NCBI GenBank assembly: GCA_031262335.1
Contig: JAISHX010000137.1
Span: 1 to 9,766 of the forward strand
Source: Clostridiales bacterium
GTDB taxonomy: Bacteria > Bacillota > Clostridia > Lachnospirales > WRAX01
DNA: 9,766 bases
Direction: 5' to 3'
Shown here: in pieces, positions 6,301-9,766 of the stretch
Layout: each line of letters starts with the position of its first letter
Numbering within the stretch: position 1 is the first letter of the stretch
Notes under the pieces: generated by a model
What the model was told of the DNA's origin: nothing
Database searches by the model: none
The model's input: the letters and a program-made list of their open reading frames with translations, nothing else
Translations under genes and position numbers: made by a program

Positions 6301-8559
6301 TTGAAGAAATCAATCAAGAAAGTATTCGCTATTGCTCTTGCCGCTTCAATGTCTTTAGGGTCATATTGGAGTGTGCTTGGTGCTAATTTTACGGATTTAG
6401 ACTCAACAAATTCGTATCATTCAAGTATTGAAAAAATCGGATTGGACATTATTAACGGCTATCTTAACGAAAACGGTGTACGCACAGCAAGACCTGACAG
6501 TCCTATTACAAGAGAGGAATTTGCAGCCTATATCGGCAGAGCGTTTAACTATAACTCTATAGGCGGGCTCGACGATGCTCTTGCTTTGTTCCCAGATTCA
6601 ACTGCCGTTCAAGATTGGGCAAAAGAATACATGATTCCAAGCGTTGCGTTTGGTATTATCACAGGCAAATCAGGAGTTGTTGCCGGTGCAAATGTAATTG
6701 ACCCAAAAGGCACAATAACACGTCAGGAAGCTATTACAATGCTTGCGCGTGCTGCCGGATATGCCTCAGCGGCAGAAAGTTTCGAAACACAATATACTGA
6801 TATTGCATCAGTTGCGGATTATGCTCTTGACAGCGTGAAAGCTCTTGAAGAAAGAGGAATCTTCTTCCTTAACCATAAAGTTGAGCCTGCAAAGGCAATC
6901 ACAAGAGCAGAAGCTGCTTACTTCGTTTATAATGTTGTACGCTCCGGCAAAAACCTTGTTATTACCGAAGCGAAATCTTACTCCGGCGGTTCTTATGAGG
7001 ACGTTATCGTAAGTCCTTCTGTCGGAAACGGCGAAGTTACACTTACAGACGTTGAAATCAACGGTGAGCTTGTTGTTCAAGGCGGCGGTGAAAACTCGAT
7101 TATCCTTGCCGGCAGAACAAAAATTAAAAGAGCAGTTACAATTTCTTCGATGCAGTTCCCTGTTAGCATTAAAAACAAAACAGACATAAAACTTCCGACA
7201 TTGTCTGTTATGTCAAACAAAAATGTATCCCTTCAAGGTCTTTTCTCAGACGTTAAAATCGTTGAAGGCAAAAAGAGCGATGTGTTTTCAACACCTGTAA
7301 TAAACGCAGTTGTAAATCTTGTTGATGCAACAGTTTCGAAACTTGTCGGCTCTGCTTCTGTTGTCAAAGATATTGTAATAGGCGGAAAATCCGCTGTTTC
7401 TATAGTAGTTATCGCCGCAGCGAACACAAAAGTTACTGTTTCAACAGAATCTACAGTCGAAACAGCTAATGTCGGCGCAGAAAACGTTACATTACAGTTT
7501 GACAACAATTCAGTAAAAACTGCCATTAACGTTCTTGACAAAGTAAAAGAACTACTTTCTATTTTAGACTCGGAAGGCAACGCAAGTAAATCTGTGACAA
7601 CAAATACAATTACAGAAAAAGAATTTGAAGTATCTACAGAAATAGTAGAAGAAGTTGCTCCTGAAGCAACCGCAACGCCTGACGTGACCGCAACACTTGC
7701 TCCCGGCGCAACCGCAACACCTGTCCCGACGACACAGCCGGGCGGTCTTGTTCCTCCGCCTTACAAACCTCCGGTTGACGTAATTAACGACAAAGTTGTA
7801 GCTATCAAAGATATAATCAACCGTATTCCTGACACAGACGTAAGAAGCCATTTTAGTGTTCTTGACAACCGTACAATTCGAATTCTTGATGGTTTAACAG
7901 TTGAGGAGCTTTCTACTGTTATTACAGAGGAATTCTTTAATGTACTTGCAGAAGATGTTAAATCGATTACTATCACTGTAGGCGATGCACATATCGGCTC
8001 ATGGGACGGCGACAACATTCACGGTAGTGTTATAAAAGATGCTGTAATGAACAACGCCGCTATTCTTTCTGCACGTAAAATTGATATTCAAATTTTAGTT
8101 ACAGATACGCAAGCAAAAACAGATGTAGACGCTACATTCTATATTGAGTTTTACAGCCCCGCAACACCAAGTCCGAAACCTACAATTGCTCCGACACCAG
8201 TACCTGCTGATGATCCTTGGCAGGATAAAGTAGAAGCAATCAGTTCGGCTATTCAAGGTTTGGATTCTTCATTAAAAGGTAAAGTGAGTTTTGATGGAAA
8301 ACGCGATATTATCACCACAGGTGTTAATACTGAGCAACTTGAAAATGTTGCTAAAACCATGTTCGATTCTTTAAGCGATGGCGTTGACGTTCTTGAACTC
8401 AGCACTGAGGACGGAGTTTTTGCCACATGTACCTATCCTATAACACCAGAGAAGATTTCAGAGGCAAGGCGCAAGATGCCGGTTCCATTTGACTATATTG
8501 AACTAAAAGTAACAAGAAACAATGATGAACCTACAGTCTTTAAGGTTACAATGCAATAA
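6301..8559 (+). CDS. SLH-domain cell-surface protein with duplicated C-terminal domain, 752 aa
   Basis: This is a secreted surface protein. The TTG at 6301 follows AGAGAGG (6285-6291) by nine bases and starts a clean signal peptide: MKKSIKKVF, a hydrophobic stretch, cleavage near VLG-A at 27-28. The ATG at 6280 has a poorer site. Three SLH domains follow at about 29-84, 96-154 and 165-215, each with the conserved Thr-Arg-x-Glu (TREE 70-73, TRQE 140-143, TRAE 201-204); three such domains together bind pyruvylated secondary wall polysaccharide. Residues about 226-430 are Val/Ile/Thr/Ser-rich and beta-like (GEVTLTDVEINGELVVQGGG), perhaps a beta-helix. A Pro/Thr/Ala linker (about 453-490) leads to a domain at about 493-618. 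A second linker (about 620-637) leads to a related domain at about 640-752. It contains a single Cys. The tandem promoters and long leader suggest high expression. It could be the main S-layer protein or an accessory one. Confidence 0.92.
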   Translation: MKKSIKKVFAIALAASMSLGSYWSVLGANFTDLDSTNSYHSSIEKIGLDIINGYLNENGVRTARPDSPITREEFAAYIGRAFNYNSIGGLDDALALFPDSTAVQDWAKEYMIPSVAFGIITGKSGVVAGANVIDPKGTITRQEAITMLARAAGYASAAESFETQYTDIASVADYALDSVKALEERGIFFLNHKVEPAKAITRAEAAYFVYNVVRSGKNLVITEAKSYSGGSYEDVIVSPSVGNGEVTLTDVEINGELVVQGGGENSIILAGRTKIKRAVTISSMQFPVSIKNKTDIKLPTLSVMSNKNVSLQGLFSDVKIVEGKKSDVFSTPVINAVVNLVDATVSKLVGSASVVKDIVIGGKSAVSIVVIAAANTKVTVSTESTVETANVGAENVTLQFDNNSVKTAINVLDKVKELLSILDSEGNASKSVTTNTITEKEFEVSTEIVEEVAPEATATPDVTATLAPGATATPVPTTQPGGLVPPPYKPPVDVINDKVVAIKDIINRIPDTDVRSHFSVLDNRTIRILDGLTVEELSTVITEEFFNVLAEDVKSITITVGDAHIGSWDGDNIHGSVIKDAVMNNAAILSARKIDIQILVTDTQAKTDVDATFYIEFYSPATPSPKPTIAPTPVPADDPWQDKVEAISSAIQGLDSSLKGKVSFDGKRDIITTGVNTEQLENVAKTMFDSLSDGVDVLELSTEDGVFATCTYPITPEKISEARRKMPVPFDYIELKVTRNNDEPTVFKVTMQ

Positions 8560-8578
8560 TAAATAAATCGTAACACAG

Positions 8579-8608
8579 AAGGGCGGGGTTTAGACCCTGC
8601 CCTTTCTT
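8579..8608 (+). terminator. Intrinsic terminator-like hairpin after the SLH gene
   Basis: An 11-bp stem pairs 8579-8589 (AAGGGCGGGGT) with 8594-8604 (ACCCTGCCCTT), with one G-T wobble and a TTAG loop, followed by a short T-rich tail (TTTCTT, 8603-8608). It begins 20 bases after the SLH stop codon. The GC-rich stem suits termination. The short tail and close next gene (start 8630) with no obvious promoter of its own suggest partial read-through, giving more SLH protein than downstream products. Confidence 0.7.
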
Positions 8609-8629
8609 AAAAGAAAGGCAGTGCTTTTT

Positions 8630-9319
8630 ATGCGTACCCATAGAGGACTTAAAATTGTGCTTATTTGTTTGGGACTTCTTATAGTTATTGTTTTTGTAGG
8701 GGTGCGCCTTGCGGAACAATATGTTCTCAACAAAGCACGTTCAGTTTTGACAGAACAAAATCTTGAAGAATTTAACGACTTTTTTAAAGAACTTACTGAA
8801 TCAGGACAAACAGAAGAAATTAACGAGCAACTTAAAGACATTGATATGGCTCAAATCGGAGAACATATTAAAGAAATTGATATTGCTCAAATCGAAGAAG
8901 ATATTAAAGAAATTCCGTCCGACGATAATAACGTTTCTGTAAGCGCGACTGATGTTCCCGCAACGATAACAGCTCCAAAAACAGATACGCCACAGCAAAC
9001 ACCTCCTGATACAGTTGTCGCGGCGACAGATAACCCTGCCGAAATAACTGACGCTATTGCAACCGAAAAGCCTGTATCAACAGACAGTCCGCTTAATGTC
9101 GAATTTGTAAAAAATAATGTATCTGTCAGCGACCAAATACTTGCTGTCAAACTTATATCGAAAATAGATATAAGTTATGTAACAGGCTTAATGAAAAAAG
9201 GACTTACGCCTGAAGTAAAATCCGAACTGAAAAAGTACGCTATGGAAAAATACACAATAGGTGAATTGATGCAAATTTATGAATTATATAAAAAATACGG
9301 GCATTTGCTAATTGCATAA
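8630..9319 (+). CDS. Membrane-anchored protein with 12-residue repeats and Thr/Pro linker, 229 aa
   Basis: The family is not recognised. The ATG at 8630 is preceded by AGAAAGG (8612-8618) at 11 bases; the GTG at 8621 is too close to that site. A basic N-terminus (MRTHRGLK) and a membrane helix (about residues 7-25) make it a signal anchor with the rest outside. Residues about 40-95 are acidic and helical, with two tandem 12-residue units of the form K(D/E)IDxAQIxExI at 69-80 and 81-92 and a third beginning. A Thr/Pro/Ala-rich linker (about 100-150) resembles those of the upstream SLH protein and may span the wall. The C-terminal domain (about 160-229) is helical, with ISYVTGLMKKGLTPEVKSEL and YTIGELMQIYELYKKYG; similar short helical domains occur in other Firmicutes membrane proteins, but I cannot name one. 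The next gene starts 19 bases later, so the two are probably co-transcribed. Confidence 0.85.
   Translation: MRTHRGLKIVLICLGLLIVIVFVGVRLAEQYVLNKARSVLTEQNLEEFNDFFKELTESGQTEEINEQLKDIDMAQIGEHIKEIDIAQIEEDIKEIPSDDNNVSVSATDVPATITAPKTDTPQQTPPDTVVAATDNPAEITDAIATEKPVSTDSPLNVEFVKNNVSVSDQILAVKLISKIDISYVTGLMKKGLTPEVKSELKKYAMEKYTIGELMQIYELYKKYGHLLIA
8834..8914 (+). repeat. In-frame 36-bp tandem repeat (2.25 copies)
   Basis: Unit 1 (8834-8869) and unit 2 (8870-8905) both have the pattern AAAGA-ATTGATAT-GCTCAAATCG-AGAA-ATATT with a handful of substitutions. A partial third unit (AAAGAAATT) follows at 8906-8914. Being 36 bp, changes in copy number keep the frame and would lengthen or shorten the helical stalk of the encoded membrane protein by 12 residues. 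Confidence 0.85.
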
Positions 9320-9338
9320 CTGAAAGGAAGGTATAGCA

Positions 9339-9766
9339 TTGAAAGAAACCGAACTTGCAGAAAAGTCGCTACCTGAAGATAATACTAAAAAGATTGAGCT
9401 TTCTGTAAAACAGGCAGACGAAATAACCTACTTTAATACAGGGTTGTTTTTTAAATATATGTATTCAAAAATTTTTGGAGTTTTAATTGCATTACTTGTA
9501 AGCGTTGTTGTTGGTATTGCAGTATCAGGCGGAGTTTATTTCTTTTCTTCGACATTTAAACCTCGTCAGATTAAAACAATTTATAATTTGAAATTTACAG
9601 GAATTGACCAAGGGAAAAATCCTTTCGGCGGTGCATACGATAATAAGGAAATTATTTCGGCTGAAGTTATTTCACGCACAATTGACTCAACCGGCATAAA
9701 TGTTAACCGCTCCAAGCCGATTACCGTGGAAGATTTCCGTCAACATATACAAATTGAAGGTATTGT
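9339..9766 (+). CDS. Wzz/chain-length-determinant-like membrane protein, 3' end beyond window
   Basis: Starts at TTG 9339, seven bases after AGGAAGG (9325-9331), and stays open to the window end (142 codons visible). A cytoplasmic N-terminus of about 43 mostly polar residues leads to a membrane helix (about 46-70, VLIALLVSVVVGIAVSGGVY). An extracytoplasmic start follows: FTGIDQGKNPFGGAYDNKEI, then SAEVISRTIDSTGINVN, and EDFRQHIQIEGIV at the edge. That order (strand, Pro-x-Gly-x-x-Asp/Tyr-Asp loop, EIxSxxV helix, IQIEGxV strand) resembles clostridial proteins annotated as Wzz-type or lipopolysaccharide-biosynthesis co-polymerases, which set polysaccharide chain length. If right, a second membrane helix should occur near its C-terminus. 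It could also be another large membrane protein with a similar periphery. The position next to an SLH protein fits a wall-polysaccharide role. Confidence 0.6.
   Translation, partial: MKETELAEKSLPEDNTKKIELSVKQADEITYFNTGLFFKYMYSKIFGVLIALLVSVVVGIAVSGGVYFFSSTFKPRQIKTIYNLKFTGIDQGKNPFGGAYDNKEIISAEVISRTIDSTGINVNRSKPITVEDFRQHIQIEGI

Noticed and set aside
6030..6386. A 118-codon open frame on the + strand across the P2 promoter and leader
   Set aside because: It starts inside the promoter spacer with no ribosome binding site, contains the leader repeat and hairpins, overlaps the SLH gene start in another frame, and its product looks random.
7665..7722. Short repeats in the Pro/Thr linker of the SLH gene as a mobile or CRISPR-like array
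   Set aside because: They are in-frame GCAACCGCAAC-type codon repeats encoding a low-complexity Ala-Thr-Pro linker, which is ordinary for surface proteins.

Overview
The window suggests a low-to-moderate GC Gram-positive bacterium of the Clostridia type. The pointers are the pairing of pnp with an M16-family peptidase (also found as pnp...mlpA in Bacillus), a clostridial-style D-Ala-D-Ala carboxypeptidase, a CD3324-type small helix-turn-helix protein, and an SLH-domain surface protein. Strong AGGAGG-like ribosome binding sites and frequent TTG start codons fit this. I cannot name the genus, but the SLH protein implies a cell wall carrying an S-layer or other SLH-anchored surface proteins.

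Bases 1-4638 (+ strand) hold housekeeping and envelope genes: polynucleotide phosphorylase (5' end cut off by the window edge), a processing-peptidase-like M16 zinc protease starting at a TTG, and a secreted, C-terminally anchored penicillin-binding D-Ala-D-Ala carboxypeptidase. A strong hairpin lies between pnp and the protease. Bases 4589-5761 hold small genes. An unrecognised 149-residue protein on the - strand overlaps the carboxypeptidase tail to tail by 50 bp. A CD3324-like HTH protein on the + strand is preceded by a possible 32-codon leader ORF. A 70-residue single-pass membrane protein lies on the - strand. A perfect 13-bp hairpin sits between the last two, convergent genes.

Bases 5738-6300 are non-coding and are the most interesting part of the window. 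Two good sigma-A promoters (each with a 17-bp spacer) are followed by near-identical copies of a 46-nt leader element. The element forms a hairpin, and about 100 bp of weaker similarity surrounds it. The whole arrangement drives a 752-residue SLH protein (6301-8559) with three SLH domains, a probable beta-rich or beta-helical stalk, two Pro/Thr-rich linkers and two copies of a C-terminal domain that I do not recognise.

After an imperfect terminator hairpin come a membrane-anchored protein with a tandem 12-residue repeat and a Thr/Pro-rich linker (8630-9319), and then the start of a Wzz/chain-length-determinant-like membrane protein (9339 to the window end). SLH domains generally bind secondary cell-wall polysaccharide. 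A plausible reading (inference) is that 5738-9766 is a surface-assembly locus making an abundant SLH protein next to polysaccharide-related genes. I see no mobile elements, CRISPR arrays, rRNA or tRNA genes.
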